DNA of 64,000 nucleotides from Haemophilus parainfluenzae ATCC 33392 (GCF_031191205.1 NZ_CP133470.1:193501-257500); one strand, 5' to 3'; positions 37,101-46,771 are shown, counted from the stretch's first letter. The notes: generated by a model from the sequence alone, not told the origin. Made by a program: numbers and translations.

Positions 37101-37855
37101 AGATCAACAACTAAAATAATGCCATTAATTGGTCTTTGTGGGCGAACATCATTAATCCAATCAAGTAAATGTGACCATAATCCTTTTGCAATTTTACCCT
37201 CTGGATCACGTTCCGTACCTAACTGCTGAATCATTCCACCTTCAGGATCAAGCAAAATCGCATCATCACTTGCCCACCAGTCAATTTGATATAAAGAATT
37301 CTCGCGCATATAACGTTTAGACGTTCTTTCTACGGCTGTGAGAGTAAATTTCTGGTTAGAGCGGTTAATAAAGCTTGTTTTGCCAGCTTCATCTGAACCA
37401 AGAACCATATACCATGGAAGTTGATAAATGTAATCTTTATTAGATAAATGATTTTTAAGTGCTTCAGACATCAGTTCAAGGCTGTCATCTTGATCCTTAA
37501 TATAAGGGAGGATAATGTCTTTTTCCTCTTGTTCTTTCTCTAAATCATTTTTTTCTTTATTTAAGCGAGCATTCTTGAGTTGAAGTTTCAAAATAGCAAT
37601 AATGGCTAAAGTGAGCAAAACAACAACAGTGGCAATAATTCGACTCCCCATTCCAACTTGTTTCGCTAAGTCATAATCCCAACCATTTTCATTTGAAAGG
37701 CCAGTAAAACTCCAAGATGTACCATAGGTCCAAATTCCGACAAAAATAAGGATTAGACCTAATGTAAGTAATACTGGGAGTGAATTTCTAAGATGCGAAA
37801 AAATAGGACGCGTAAACTGGCGAAAAATTCCTAATAATTGGTTCAAATAATTCAT
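34169..37855 (-). CDS. tssM: TssM (IcmF), inner-membrane core of the T6SS envelope complex
   Basis: A 1228-residue protein of usual TssM size. Two N-terminal transmembrane helices (about 26-44 and 71-90) enclose a short loop; a third lies near residue 475-495. Between the second and third is the cytoplasmic NTPase-like domain with Walker A GSDEAGKT (153-160), suggesting nucleotide binding. The remaining 700 or so residues are periplasmic and would contact TssJ. The start overlaps the tssA stop by 4 nt (ATGA). It is the last gene of the minus-strand operon. Confidence 0.95.
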   Translation of the reverse strand: MNYLNQLLGIFRQFTRPIFSHLRNSLPVLLTLGLILIFVGIWTYGTSWSFTGLSNENGWDYDLAKQVGMGSRIIATVVVLLTLAIIAILKLQLKNARLNKEKNDLEKEQEEKDIILPYIKDQDDSLELMSEALKNHLSNKDYIYQLPWYMVLGSDEAGKTSFINRSNQKFTLTAVERTSKRYMRENSLYQIDWWASDDAILLDPEGGMIQQLGTERDPEGKIAKGLWSHLLDWINDVRPQRPINGIILVVDLPKLIASNHSDRQALAVILRNRIREVTEQFGARVPVYVVLNKADLIEGFETFYSDLKQAERHKNLGFSFTLNTDEQIDNWTKELSDSYTAFVKEIEEIIFDKLAGTISQEERESLYMYARQLSGMQNILLQFISDILESDRFTTTPYVRGVYFSSIFQEGIPMDFYQAAISKQFDLPHVVPSYLPERSQRTYFTHNFFQNIIYPEAGLVSDNEKEIRRSKRKFILGAIAMAVCGICVLATWQNYFYQNKTTSVKILKLTEEFRQMNISQSMDPTGRNLLKPLNILRQATYGYGNYEKALPIIKDFGLYQGKKVGGKVSEAYKKFLGERFLPEIAMGLIEQMDALPEDSNEGLELLRVYRMIDDMANRKVKIPEQWMTKYLQKNYPKNPDIQRQLMAHFSYAMEHVDPDLSMFDKKIADKQQEYSKLPLADRVYQNFKILANTELQPATDLKAEIGQTFTTIFKTDFTTEDPKTFFRDKNISWYGTLISPLFTDWAYKDFYDPKAQDLLQLAAIDAWVLGKQQTTNYSKEELANLSEEIRERYIADYIQTWQDALNNLEIIHFVDLRHAVDVLDALTSNEKPLQKMINLIDKNSDIYPSLSGINAENRNENTNVATANQMASLQIAQHFAPLVNEVKAASDAGQPHMDTVMKKLSELKFYMQTIQKSPEPSQTALKAIMAELNLERTNPTVDLKRLANEMAEPLSTQLNKVADEAWTLELKTALSEINTLWNRNVYGFYKSRIANRYPLNRKASENISLDDFREFFGPNGRVQRFYNDYLKFFLEDNAELSVVNGESVISSSFLAALQDLQNIQRNYFDASGNVNISFSLKPLGLSGKFTASTFNIDGQLLKYSHEVPSASRLIWPNTTRQDVETSLTLVTSTGDTSTLRRTGEWSLFRVLDQAAKKVNGQSVDLSFKLNGGAINYRLTVENGTNPFFGGVLSNFRLPSKLLDPEKEGKSSLEPMEIYEEEVKFPENN

Positions 37856-39306
37856 TCATTATCCTTTATTAATTTATCTTTTAATTGTTCTATTTGAGTA
37901 AAAAAAGTACTATCCCACTCTTCAACCGTGTATTTTTTGCAGTGATTAATTAGTTCAGACAGCTCATTAAGAGCGATCGATAACATATCCTCTTTTAAGA
38001 AAAAACGTATTTTTTCAAATTGTAAATAATGTTTTGTTCTAACATCAATCACTGATTTTAACTGTTCATCAATTTCTTTCAGAACAGATACAAAACCTTC
38101 AACCAAATAAAGCTCATCAAGGTCATTCTCTAATGAATTTTGTACTGAAGCTTGAGAGCTTACATTCACACTATTATTATCGGAAAGCCAATCAGAAACG
38201 ACATCGCTCAAAAAAGGTTCTCCATTTTGAAATTTTGCTAAATGAAATGTAGGAAACTTATTAACAAATTGTTCGGTTACACTTCTTATCGTTTCTGCTA
38301 CCTCTTTAAATTTTAAAGCTTGACAACATTTTGCAGATAAATAACTCCCTTCAATCCAGTATGGGCTCGTTGTTAATGTTTTTTCAATACGATTTAATAA
38401 CTCCACACTTGGTGACGAAACAACCTGCTCCCGATAATCACTTACTTTATCAAGTGGAACGGATTGCATGGCTGTAATACCTTGGCTATTCATCTCTGGT
38501 AATTGGGTAATACTATGCCATAGTCCAAATCGACGGCTTACGTAACCCAATATCGATGAAGGCTGTAATTCACAAGTGGTATCTGCAACTTGAAAGTAAA
38601 ATTGTTTTAATTGACGAGCATTTGTCAGTTCAAATTTATTTACGTCAGGAATATTTAAAGAAACTTTCTCAGCAGAAACTTGGCTAGCAGTGATTGGTGC
38701 ATCTGTAGCCATTTGGTCTGGTGCGACTTTATTCTCTTCTTTTGTCTGAGAATTCTCAACAAAATCTGACCGCTCTTTTACGAAATGTCGTAATCGAGCT
38801 AAAGCAGACTCAACACCAGGAAGTTTTTCACTTAATTGAAGCGAAAGCACCTCTATAAATTTGTCTATCTGCTCATTTTCTACTACCGTAAATCTTACAT
38901 CTGTATTAATTGATGCTGCATTTTCAAGACGTTCAAAAATAAGTGTAATGAACTTTCCTTTAAAACGATTAATTGTATTATCGGTTGAAGGCTTAGGGTA
39001 AGCATTAAAAAGAAACTTCTTATTGAATTCTGAGAACAATGATAGAAAGTCAACAAGATTAGACTTAAATCCTTTATAAAGTAAGGCATAACCTAGATAT
39101 TGTAAAACCTTATAATCTTTACAAGACTCAGACAAATACTGATGAGAATGTGAAATAATCCCCTCCCAATCAATCGTATCATGCTGCAAAGAACCAAACT
39201 TCATGACTTGCTCATCAAGCGCAGAAAAAACGATACCCTCTTCATCAGGTGTACCGACGGGAAAATATTCTCCAGCAATATCATCTAAAATGCTCTGATA
39301 CTTCAT
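37852..39306 (-). CDS. tssA: TssA (ImpA N-terminal type) baseplate/sheath assembly protein
   Basis: The N-terminal 130 residues have the ImpA-N pattern: YFPVGTPDEEG, then DTIDWEGIISHSHQYLSE and YKVLQYLGYALLYKGF. The rest is helical with a low-complexity linker near residues 190-215. TssA proteins prime assembly at the baseplate and cap the growing sheath. I use the ATG at 39306, one base after the stop of the preceding gene, giving MKYQSILDD; the in-frame GTG 12 nt earlier would add four residues overlapping that gene. Length about 484 residues. Confidence 0.85.
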   Translation of the reverse strand: MKYQSILDDIAGEYFPVGTPDEEGIVFSALDEQVMKFGSLQHDTIDWEGIISHSHQYLSESCKDYKVLQYLGYALLYKGFKSNLVDFLSLFSEFNKKFLFNAYPKPSTDNTINRFKGKFITLIFERLENAASINTDVRFTVVENEQIDKFIEVLSLQLSEKLPGVESALARLRHFVKERSDFVENSQTKEENKVAPDQMATDAPITASQVSAEKVSLNIPDVNKFELTNARQLKQFYFQVADTTCELQPSSILGYVSRRFGLWHSITQLPEMNSQGITAMQSVPLDKVSDYREQVVSSPSVELLNRIEKTLTTSPYWIEGSYLSAKCCQALKFKEVAETIRSVTEQFVNKFPTFHLAKFQNGEPFLSDVVSDWLSDNNSVNVSSQASVQNSLENDLDELYLVEGFVSVLKEIDEQLKSVIDVRTKHYLQFEKIRFFLKEDMLSIALNELSELINHCKKYTVEEWDSTFFTQIEQLKDKLIKDNE

Positions 39307-39307
39307 T

Positions 39308-39943
39308 TTACCAACCACATTCTTTTCTTATTGGCGCAACTTGAGATGCTAGTCCGTTATTTTTGAAAATAAACTGACGATCTTCTTGCGGAAGAGAAAC
39401 TGAAAACGTATCAATATATAAGATTGATTTTAATTGTTGTATTGCATAGAGTCCTCGCCCAGCATCTAACAAATAGCCTCGTTCTGCACTCTGCCAATCA
39501 ATTTTAGAGACAGTATGATTTGTATCGTTATTAGCAATATGAACATTCAGTAAATTATGTTTAACGGGTTTATCCAATGCAATTTGGAATCTTGTGATAT
39601 TGTCTTTACAAGCAACGTATATCGAAGCATTGCCGTCATTACTTAATAAAGCGAGTTCTAAATTATTTTCAGCCCAAGCATCCCGTCCATCAACTTTCGC
39701 TAATGTAAAAATATCACCAACCAATTTAGGAACAAGATTACTGACCGCACGTTCATCTATCATTTGCTCTCTAACTGGTGTATTAAATACTCTATCGAAA
39801 CATGCAAGACGATTAATATTGGATTTAATCGATACGCATTGCTCTGCTTTATCCAATCGTTCTTCAGATAAAGTATTCACAGAATACATAGATAAGAAAA
39901 AAGCAAACATCGCTTTACATACAAAAGAAAAACGTGGTGCCAT
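39308..39943 (-). CDS. VasI/TagO-like T6SS accessory protein
   Basis: I prefer the second ATG (39943), which has AGGGA seven bases upstream, over the first at 39958. This gives 211 residues with a signal peptide (VCKAMFAFFLSMYSVNTLS). After it comes EQCVSIKSNINRLACFDRVF, the conserved start of the VCA0118 (VasI) family. VasI-like proteins are minor T6SS components exported to the periplasm; their exact task is not settled. The gene sits between tssL and tssA in tight operon spacing. Confidence 0.78.
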   Translation of the reverse strand: MAPRFSFVCKAMFAFFLSMYSVNTLSEERLDKAEQCVSIKSNINRLACFDRVFNTPVREQMIDERAVSNLVPKLVGDIFTLAKVDGRDAWAENNLELALLSNDGNASIYVACKDNITRFQIALDKPVKHNLLNVHIANNDTNHTVSKIDWQSAERGYLLDAGRGLYAIQQLKSILYIDTFSVSLPQEDRQFIFKNNGLASQVAPIRKECGW

Positions 39944-39960
39944 AACAAAATCCCTCATTA

Positions 39961-40806
39961 CTACATATTATTAATAATGTCATTTACATTATTAATGATC
40001 TCAGTCGAATATGAATCCAAAAGCATACTATATAAGAAATAAATTAATACAAAAACAAGTAATGTTCCCCATGCAACACGATTTAATGATAATGGTTTCT
40101 TTACCGTATAATCACTTTTGTAAAGATGCATTTGCTGGTTTCTCTGATAATTATACCCACGTAATGGTCTCAGTGTTTTTTGTAATTTTATTAAAATATT
40201 TTGAATATTTTCTTGCCCATGTGGACTAAGGGCATACTGCCCTTTAAAGCCAAGAGCCAAACAAATGTACATAAATTCTAACAACTCATGATATTTTTCA
40301 GGTTCAAGCATCGTTCTTGATAAGATAGAGTAAAACTTTTCTCCTCCCCATGTTTCATTATGAAAATGAGCAAGTAAAGAACGCTGGCCCCAAACTGAAG
40401 AGCTCCCCCAAGGAGTTGCCATCACCATTTCATCAATAAATGTACACACACAATATCGGAATGAAAGCTGGAATGCACTGTCATAGTTCAATTCTTTTAC
40501 TTTTTCACTCAATGCCATGATTTCATTTTGCATTCTGGTGTATAAACTTCCGATATCATCTATGGATGATAATTTTCTTAGTCTAAGAGCTGTTGCTAAT
40601 AGCGGGTTTGCTAATTCAACTAAGGCATTGTAAGAGTGCGTTTGTAATTGAAAGTCATAATCAATATCAAAATCAACATTTCCAACTTGCTCATAAAGAA
40701 GATCAGTTTTTTCATTAATGATCGGCACATTATTTGTAATAAAAACTCTATCTGAAGGCATATCAATTGATGAATTATATGTATTCAACAACTCTCTATT
40801 ATTCAT
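39961..40806 (-). CDS. tssL: TssL (DotU/IcmH), inner-membrane T6SS protein
   Basis: About 281 residues from the ATG at 40806, which overlaps the tssK stop as TAATG and has GGAG upstream. A start at 40833 would lie inside tssK. The cytoplasmic DotU domain contains FRYCVCTFIDEMVMATPWG and WGGEKFYSIL, both typical. A single C-terminal membrane helix (about 244-263, WGTLLVFVLIYFLYSMLL) anchors it with a short periplasmic tail. No OmpA-like peptidoglycan-binding extension is present. It joins TssM and TssJ in the envelope complex. Confidence 0.93.
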   Translation of the reverse strand: MNNRELLNTYNSSIDMPSDRVFITNNVPIINEKTDLLYEQVGNVDFDIDYDFQLQTHSYNALVELANPLLATALRLRKLSSIDDIGSLYTRMQNEIMALSEKVKELNYDSAFQLSFRYCVCTFIDEMVMATPWGSSSVWGQRSLLAHFHNETWGGEKFYSILSRTMLEPEKYHELLEFMYICLALGFKGQYALSPHGQENIQNILIKLQKTLRPLRGYNYQRNQQMHLYKSDYTVKKPLSLNRVAWGTLLVFVLIYFLYSMLLDSYSTEIINNVNDIINNM

Positions 40807-42152
40807 TATGATAAATCTCCACGAATAGCCCAAAACTCAATCTCTAACCCTGGATAATTTCCTGTAATATGGAAACCAAATCCAGATGAAGTCAGCAAAT
40901 TCTCCCAATATGGCGATGTTTTATCTAATTGGAAATACATAAAACCAGAATGGTAAGGCAAATACCGAGGAGCTACAGGTAGAGCACTCACAGGAACACC
41001 AGGCAATTGTAAATGAACAAGTTGATTGATTTGCTCGATACTTGATATCTTAGTTTGTTGAATAAACTGATTCTTTAATAATTCTGGTTGTAAATGTGCT
41101 TTTACAGCAATGATAAATTCAGCTGTAGAATAAAGTGATGCATCATTAACCTGAGCCGTATAAATTCCATATTGACGAGCAACAACTGGTAATGGTACAA
41201 CTTTTGTATTTGTCACGATACTTAAATAGGACTTAATATCATTAAATAAGGGCTCTAAAGAAGTCGCTGGATTTTCATGAAGATAATCATAAAAAGTTTC
41301 TGAAAATCGTTCTTTCAAAACAAAAGTAGTCAGCTCGCTACGTAATGAAGCAAGTAATTCATAAACAGATAAAGGATGTACTTTACCTAATTTCACAATG
41401 CTTTTTATTAATGGTGAAACTCTATTAAGGCTTAAAAGCATAAGGAAATCATTAACATCAGCTACACCAGATTGTTCTGGACGCCCTATTCTACTCACAA
41501 TATTTTGTGTACGTAACGAAATTAAATCAGACAACTCTGCTAATTTCTTCATGAAGGCCGGCATTGCATTAATATGCAATGACATAGGATAAAATGCTTC
41601 ATCTAATATAACTTGATGATCTAATGTAATATCCTTAATCTTTGCAATAGGTAAAGAAACATAATTACTCAAATCATCTAATGAAGATTTTAGGAAATAT
41701 TGATTTTTCAACAACTCAAGCTGAGTATAATTTCCACTTTCACTATGAGAGTCTTTCACTTCAGTAAAAACAATCTCGCTTCGGAAATCCATTGAATCTG
41801 AATGACTTGGCGAATATTTAATTTCACCCTCTCCATTTGTAACAATCGGCAGACAAAGATAAATTGTTTCACCGACGAGGTTGCTAGTTACACCAATTGG
41901 AGAAGGTAAACTATCTGTTAAAGGTAAATCGAAAAGTGTTCCATCGGGCATCACACCTTTGCATTCAGTAATGCCAAACTTTCCAAAAGAAAGCTGCTGT
42001 TGATCAAAAGCAATTTTCTCAAAACCTAGATTATAAGCCGAGATATCAATAACTTGCTTCAGTTGCGATGTTAAAAAACGGCTTTCTTGCTGAAAATGTT
42101 GAGGCCTAATGAATAGCCCTTCTTTCCACAAAACACGATTCGATAAAGACAT
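40806..42152 (-). CDS. tssK: TssK, baseplate-to-membrane connector
   Basis: A 448-residue protein with the usual TssK beginning (NRVLWKEGLFIRPQHFQQ) and family length. TssK trimers bind the TssF/TssG wedges and dock them on TssL/TssM. The C-terminal domain (from about residue 315) ends in FHITGNYPGLEIEFWAIRG. The gene is 3 nt from tssJ and overlaps tssL by one base, so it is translated as part of the same operon. Confidence 0.95.
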   Translation of the reverse strand: MSLSNRVLWKEGLFIRPQHFQQESRFLTSQLKQVIDISAYNLGFEKIAFDQQQLSFGKFGITECKGVMPDGTLFDLPLTDSLPSPIGVTSNLVGETIYLCLPIVTNGEGEIKYSPSHSDSMDFRSEIVFTEVKDSHSESGNYTQLELLKNQYFLKSSLDDLSNYVSLPIAKIKDITLDHQVILDEAFYPMSLHINAMPAFMKKLAELSDLISLRTQNIVSRIGRPEQSGVADVNDFLMLLSLNRVSPLIKSIVKLGKVHPLSVYELLASLRSELTTFVLKERFSETFYDYLHENPATSLEPLFNDIKSYLSIVTNTKVVPLPVVARQYGIYTAQVNDASLYSTAEFIIAVKAHLQPELLKNQFIQQTKISSIEQINQLVHLQLPGVPVSALPVAPRYLPYHSGFMYFQLDKTSPYWENLLTSSGFGFHITGNYPGLEIEFWAIRGDLS

Positions 42153-42155
42153 GGA

Positions 42156-42836
42156 TTAATTATCCTTAAAAATTTCAACTTTAGAGTCTAACACACGAAT
42201 TAACAGTGGATAACTTTCCCCACCTTTAGGCTTGACCTGTACAATACCTTTCCATTTGCGGTTTTCATAGCCATTAAAAAGAGCTACAACTCCGATATAA
42301 TGAGTTTTTTCATTCATTTCTTCTGAATCCACAAATCTGAACTGATTCGGTGCAATAATTAAATCAATATTTGAAACATATGTTTTACCTAATGATTCAG
42401 TGAAATCATTACCACGAAAATCATCATATGTACTACTTAAAAATAGAGACTTATCCGTTAATTGGAAAACTTTTAACATTACAGGGGTTGCCCTAGCATC
42501 AGCCTTTCCATTTTCCTGCTCAATAATTTGCTTATCGGAATTGGTACTGTTGGCTGTCGCATTTTTTTTGTATTCATGAGCTGTCATTGGACGTTTAGCT
42601 TGAGGTTTTAAAGCATCTAACTCTTCAAACTCTGCTGTGGCTTCATCACTTACTACGGCAATAGCATCATCTTTTGGAGAATAAACGTTGATGTTCGCAC
42701 GATCCGTTGCATAAATGGAAAGTGAATATGTCGATGGTTTCACTAAACGAGGATTAACACTCGGTTCATTATTAGAAGAGCATCCTGCCATAGTTAATGC
42801 AACAACAGTAAACATAAATAAAGATTTTAATTTCAT
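42156..42836 (-). CDS. tssJ: TssJ, outer-membrane lipoprotein of the T6SS
   Basis: A 226-residue lipoprotein with lipobox LTMAGC (lipidated Cys19). The mature domain includes STYSLSIYATDRANINVYS near its start and TPVMLKVFQLTDKSLFLSS, then HYIGVVALFNGYENRKWK, the typical transthyretin-like TssJ strands. There is an insert of about 60 residues between the first strand and the rest (about residues 66-115). TssJ is the outer-membrane partner of TssM. Confidence 0.92.
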   Translation of the reverse strand: MKLKSLFMFTVVALTMAGCSSNNEPSVNPRLVKPSTYSLSIYATDRANINVYSPKDDAIAVVSDEATAEFEELDALKPQAKRPMTAHEYKKNATANSTNSDKQIIEQENGKADARATPVMLKVFQLTDKSLFLSSTYDDFRGNDFTESLGKTYVSNIDLIIAPNQFRFVDSEEMNEKTHYIGVVALFNGYENRKWKGIVQVKPKGGESYPLLIRVLDSKVEIFKDN

Positions 42837-42849
42837 AAGATTTCCTTAG

Positions 42850-43629
42850 TTATTTAATAAAAAATAGCGGATCTAAAATAGGCTCCACTTGTTTTGGTTT
42901 TGTATCATCTTTATCGGTAAAAGTTGATACAGAATTCTGTGTTCCTTCATATTCAACTGTAGATGTAGATTTCACTAATTCACTTTGTGACTGGTTAACA
43001 TCCAATGGAGTATAATATTCTAAAACACTATGAATATGAGGATTAAAAAATTTATATTCCATAGACTCAAATTGATGAGGCATCGCATTAATTAACTCTG
43101 AAGAAGGCTCATCATCTACTTTTAATGCCAATAACGGGTCTAAATTCGTGTCATTTGCTTTTAATTCAAGTAAATCTTGATTAATGCTTACTTTCTCAAA
43201 ATCATAATAACATTGCTGAGAATGTCCTAAATTTAAGATTGTATTATCCGTTTGTTTATTTAATAAATAAGATAATTCATCTTGTAAAGTAACCATCTCT
43301 GCTTCATTAGTAAAAATCTTAGCTCTAATCTTATAATTACACAGAGAAATGAGATCATTATCATTTAATTTGATAATTCCCCCCATGGGAAGAGCACTCG
43401 TTGTTCCATTAATAAAAAGCTTGTTACTATGAGCTATTAAACAGAAGTCAGCATTATAATACTTTATTTCAAACTCAATATCAGAAATTTCATTCTTCCA
43501 ATTATCTATTTTCCAATTCACATTTGATGCTGAACCCACTAAACCGCCAGCTAAATCAAAATAGCAATAAGGCAACGTTCCTCTTTCAAGCATAAACGCA
43601 TCGGTCACCATCAATAAAAGCTTATGCAT
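42850..43629 (-). CDS. FHA-domain T6SS accessory protein (TagH/ImpI-like)
   Basis: A 259-residue protein. The first 100 or so residues are compatible with a forkhead-associated domain (FDLAGGLVGSASNVNWK, then HSNKLFINGTTSALPMGGI, IKLNDNDLISLCNYKIR); the phosphothreonine-binding Arg/Ser pattern is weak. The remainder is low in recognisable features. FHA proteins in T6SS loci either respond to a Ser/Thr kinase or have a structural role. No PpkA/PppA kinase-phosphatase pair is encoded in this window, so threonine-phosphorylation control is not evident. Stop and tssG start are adjacent. Confidence 0.75.
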   Translation of the reverse strand: MHKLLLMVTDAFMLERGTLPYCYFDLAGGLVGSASNVNWKIDNWKNEISDIEFEIKYYNADFCLIAHSNKLFINGTTSALPMGGIIKLNDNDLISLCNYKIRAKIFTNEAEMVTLQDELSYLLNKQTDNTILNLGHSQQCYYDFEKVSINQDLLELKANDTNLDPLLALKVDDEPSSELINAMPHQFESMEYKFFNPHIHSVLEYYTPLDVNQSQSELVKSTSTVEYEGTQNSVSTFTDKDDTKPKQVEPILDPLFFIK

Positions 43630-44628
43630 TTATACTGCTCCTTTAATGATTACCTGGTTTAAAAGATAAGTTCTTGCTGAATCCGCATTAATCAATGTTG
43701 TCCATCCTAGCCAACTAGAATTATCCTTTCCCAAAATAAAGGTAGATTGCGTATCCGGATGTAAACCTAATGAAATATCATAAGGCAGTGGATCTTTTAA
43801 TAGAAAGCGAATCAATTCTTGAAGATGCTTATACTTTTCAGTATTTGGCAAAAATTGGTAAAATTCACTTATTGTTAGATTATCAATATTAACTCTAAAC
43901 TTATTTGAAAATGATTCAACTTTATCGCCCGAAATAAAATTATTACCTAACATCATATTTTGCATACCAAGTTTATTTTTTTGTTCATTTTCTACTTCAA
44001 CAAGCTGTCTTACATGCTCCTCAATAAAAACATCATCCAAATCAAAATAATGTCGAACAATATCAGCTAGTATCTGCGGGGTTCTTATACCCGATTGTAT
44101 AATACCAATATAATAAAAAATCTTATTCCAATTTAAATGAGAAAAACCTATAAAATCTTTAGATAACCCTAAGATATTCAGAATGTTCCGAGAATAATTA
44201 TCTGAGAAATCAGGTTTAAAGCGTATATAATATTTATATTTTCTCCAGATTTGGTGAAATATTGCGAGCAAATGATGATTAAAAAAATCTAAATACTGAG
44301 CTTGAATAGACTCATTATCATACGACGACTCTGCAATTTCATCCAAGATACTTCCTGGAAGTGGACCTGATGCACCTTGTAATCCCAAAAAGTTAGTAAT
44401 AATTTGGAATATCCGTTTCCCTTCTTCATCTTGAATGGCAACTTGCTCAATATCCCCAGCAGGAAAATTAATTTTAGGATTACTAAAGAAACGAAATATT
44501 GATTCCTCAATTAAAGTATTTTCTAATTCATCTAAGCTCATAGACGATGCCTCAGCTATTGTTTCTATGAGCTGATGAAAGCCAAACTGAATTAGATCAC
44601 TCTTTGAAGAGAGGTTTTCTGTTCCCAT
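43630..44628 (-). CDS. tssG: TssG, baseplate wedge protein
   Basis: A 332-residue protein with the TssG/VasB hallmarks: FGFHQLIETIAE near the start, then FLGLQGASGPLPGSILDEIA and FFNHHLLAIFHQIWRKYKY. Its frame overlaps the end of tssF by 37 nt, indicating coupled translation. Together with two TssF copies it forms the wedge of the T6SS baseplate. Confidence 0.93.
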   Translation of the reverse strand: MGTENLSSKSDLIQFGFHQLIETIAEASSMSLDELENTLIEESIFRFFSNPKINFPAGDIEQVAIQDEEGKRIFQIITNFLGLQGASGPLPGSILDEIAESSYDNESIQAQYLDFFNHHLLAIFHQIWRKYKYYIRFKPDFSDNYSRNILNILGLSKDFIGFSHLNWNKIFYYIGIIQSGIRTPQILADIVRHYFDLDDVFIEEHVRQLVEVENEQKNKLGMQNMMLGNNFISGDKVESFSNKFRVNIDNLTISEFYQFLPNTEKYKHLQELIRFLLKDPLPYDISLGLHPDTQSTFILGKDNSSWLGWTTLINADSARTYLLNQVIIKGAV

Positions 44629-46343
44629 TTAAATATCTCGTTATTGCTTGTATTAATAACTTCTAAAAGATGAAATGAATTTATTGTTCCATATAACCTA
44701 AAAAATTCAGCAAGAATCGAACCAAATAAAAATAATTCTCCTTCACAGAGAAAATTATTACTATCTATTCTTAATACTGATTTTTGACCTCTATATACGA
44801 TACCTTTTATGACTTTATCAAGTGGACGAGTCATAATTGACTCCATCCCAGCCAAACGTTTTTCAGTTCTTCTTAATGCCTGAACATCATACATTGCAGA
44901 AAAATCATAAGTTAATAGTATTTCCTTTAAAACATCTAATTTTGTCAAAGATAAATAATTAAGTGAAAGATTGGAGACTAACTTCCAATGAATCGATTCA
45001 TCTAAAACAGCTCGAACTGTTTTTACAGGCAACGTAATATTTTTAAAGTCAATATAAGAAGGAGTATTTTGTGATGGTACACAAATATCACCAATACCTA
45101 AAAACTCAGGTAAATTATAATTTGTACAATCTAAATCTATAGATATAGTTTCTCTAGAAGTATCTAAAATCTTATTGGAATCAGATACAAAAGAGACAAA
45201 ATGATCATAACCTGTTTCTTCAATATTATTTTTAATAATTGATTTATAGTACCCATACCTTCCTGATGCGGAACTGTGCACAAATGATTCAAATTTTGGA
45301 TAAGTATAAATCCTATTTCCCGTCTCTTTTAAAAACTTTGAGCCTGAAACACGCTTAATATCGAATATCTCGAAATGCTCCCGATTAAAACCAGCCGGAA
45401 TCACTGGATATAGATCTTTTTTTCCATCAAAATTTAGCGGAATAGCATCATGTTCAAATAAATTAATTACTGGGACGCAATACAAAGAAAAATCTGCTCG
45501 TGTTAATTTTAGATCTTTAGGAAAAGAACGATTAAACTCAAAAAATAACTTAAATTTTTTCTTACCTAATCGATTTAAATATAGATGTAAATTTCTTAAC
45601 TTAAAGAAATAAAATTTTTTAGGAAAAAAGAAAAATTCTTGTAATAATCGATACCCATCAAATGCATTATCTGGATAAGGAATCAAAGATTCATCTTGAT
45701 CAAAACCAACAGAAGAAATAACATCCAGTGGTAAATTAATTACACCGTCTTCTGATTTGATATAAACTTTTGTTAAATAATTAAAAACCCATTGATAACA
45801 AGTTAAAGCACTGTAATCACTCCCTGATAAATAAAATGACAATTCATCGCACCGTATAGAAGAAAAATCACTATCTGTGATATTCTCTAACTCTAATTCA
45901 ATGATTGTAGACTCACTACCCGATGCGCTTTTTACATCATTTAACACAAGCGGATAAACTGAGACATCCATCGTTGTCTGAAACTGACAAGCTGTACCGT
46001 CTACAGGTTTAGATGAAACAAATGTCCCTTTAGGAACTACATGCTTTGTTGTAATCGCCCTTTCTTTAGGTTGAAAGTTTAAAATTGCACAGCTTGGTAA
46101 AGGGCGCAAATAATTTGGCCAAAGAAGCTGAATCATTGATTGAGTTATCTCAGGTAAATTATCTTGAACTTTTTCTTTCAAACGTGCCGTTAAAAAAGCA
46201 AAAGATTCAATAATTCTCTCAGCTTCAGGATCAACGATCTCATCAGATAGAAATCTAGACAAGTGGGGATAAATCTTTGAAAAATGTAGCCCATCTCTTT
46301 TGAGAAAGTCTAACTCAGCTCTAAAAAACTCTTTCAAAGACAT
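44592..46343 (-). CDS. tssF: TssF, baseplate wedge protein
   Basis: A 583-residue protein of normal TssF/VasA length. The beginning FFRAELDFLKRDGLHFSK and the segment FAFLTARLKEKVQDNLPEIT, then LLWPNYLRPLPSCAI are typical, as is EGELFLFGSILAEFFRLYG near the C-terminus. It starts immediately after the tssE stop with no spacer and overlaps tssG by 37 nt. Confidence 0.95.
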   Translation of the reverse strand: MSLKEFFRAELDFLKRDGLHFSKIYPHLSRFLSDEIVDPEAERIIESFAFLTARLKEKVQDNLPEITQSMIQLLWPNYLRPLPSCAILNFQPKERAITTKHVVPKGTFVSSKPVDGTACQFQTTMDVSVYPLVLNDVKSASGSESTIIELELENITDSDFSSIRCDELSFYLSGSDYSALTCYQWVFNYLTKVYIKSEDGVINLPLDVISSVGFDQDESLIPYPDNAFDGYRLLQEFFFFPKKFYFFKLRNLHLYLNRLGKKKFKLFFEFNRSFPKDLKLTRADFSLYCVPVINLFEHDAIPLNFDGKKDLYPVIPAGFNREHFEIFDIKRVSGSKFLKETGNRIYTYPKFESFVHSSASGRYGYYKSIIKNNIEETGYDHFVSFVSDSNKILDTSRETISIDLDCTNYNLPEFLGIGDICVPSQNTPSYIDFKNITLPVKTVRAVLDESIHWKLVSNLSLNYLSLTKLDVLKEILLTYDFSAMYDVQALRRTEKRLAGMESIMTRPLDKVIKGIVYRGQKSVLRIDSNNFLCEGELFLFGSILAEFFRLYGTINSFHLLEVINTSNNEIFKWEQKTSLQRVI

Positions 46344-46760
46344 TTACACAACCCTAAACTTCTTATTTGAACTATCTAAAATAATGTTTAATTCAGTTAA
46401 CTCATTTTTTTGTTTTAATAACACTACGCAAGTTATACGGAAGTTAAGCTGAAGAACATCATATGTATCCTGGATATATTCTATTCTTGTAATACGAACT
46501 CTTGGTTCATAGCGCTCTAAACTAGAACGAATATTTGCAACAATTGTTTGACTTAAACTTTTTGTAGTTGCAGTTGCGTCATTAAAGTCTCTTAAACCAA
46601 AATCGGGCGCACATAATGTACACCCTTCTTTTGAATTAAGTACTAATTCTATGTTTCTTTTTATTGAACGAATTAAGTCGCTTACAATCTCTGCTTCAGT
46701 TTTCTTTTTTATAACATCCGTATTCTGTGGAGCAGTTTTAATTCGGTTCCAAAACCCCAT
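46344..46760 (-). CDS. tssE: TssE, gp25-like baseplate protein
   Basis: A 138-residue protein of the gp25 (GPW) family: SIKRNIELVLNSKEG, then APDFGLRDFND and a C-terminal EPRVRITRIEYIQDTYD. It sits at the hub of the baseplate and starts sheath polymerisation. Follows tssC after 11 nt. Confidence 0.93.
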   Translation of the reverse strand: MGFWNRIKTAPQNTDVIKKKTEAEIVSDLIRSIKRNIELVLNSKEGCTLCAPDFGLRDFNDATATTKSLSQTIVANIRSSLERYEPRVRITRIEYIQDTYDVLQLNFRITCVVLLKQKNELTELNIILDSSNKKFRVV

Positions 46761-46771
46761 AAAACAACTAC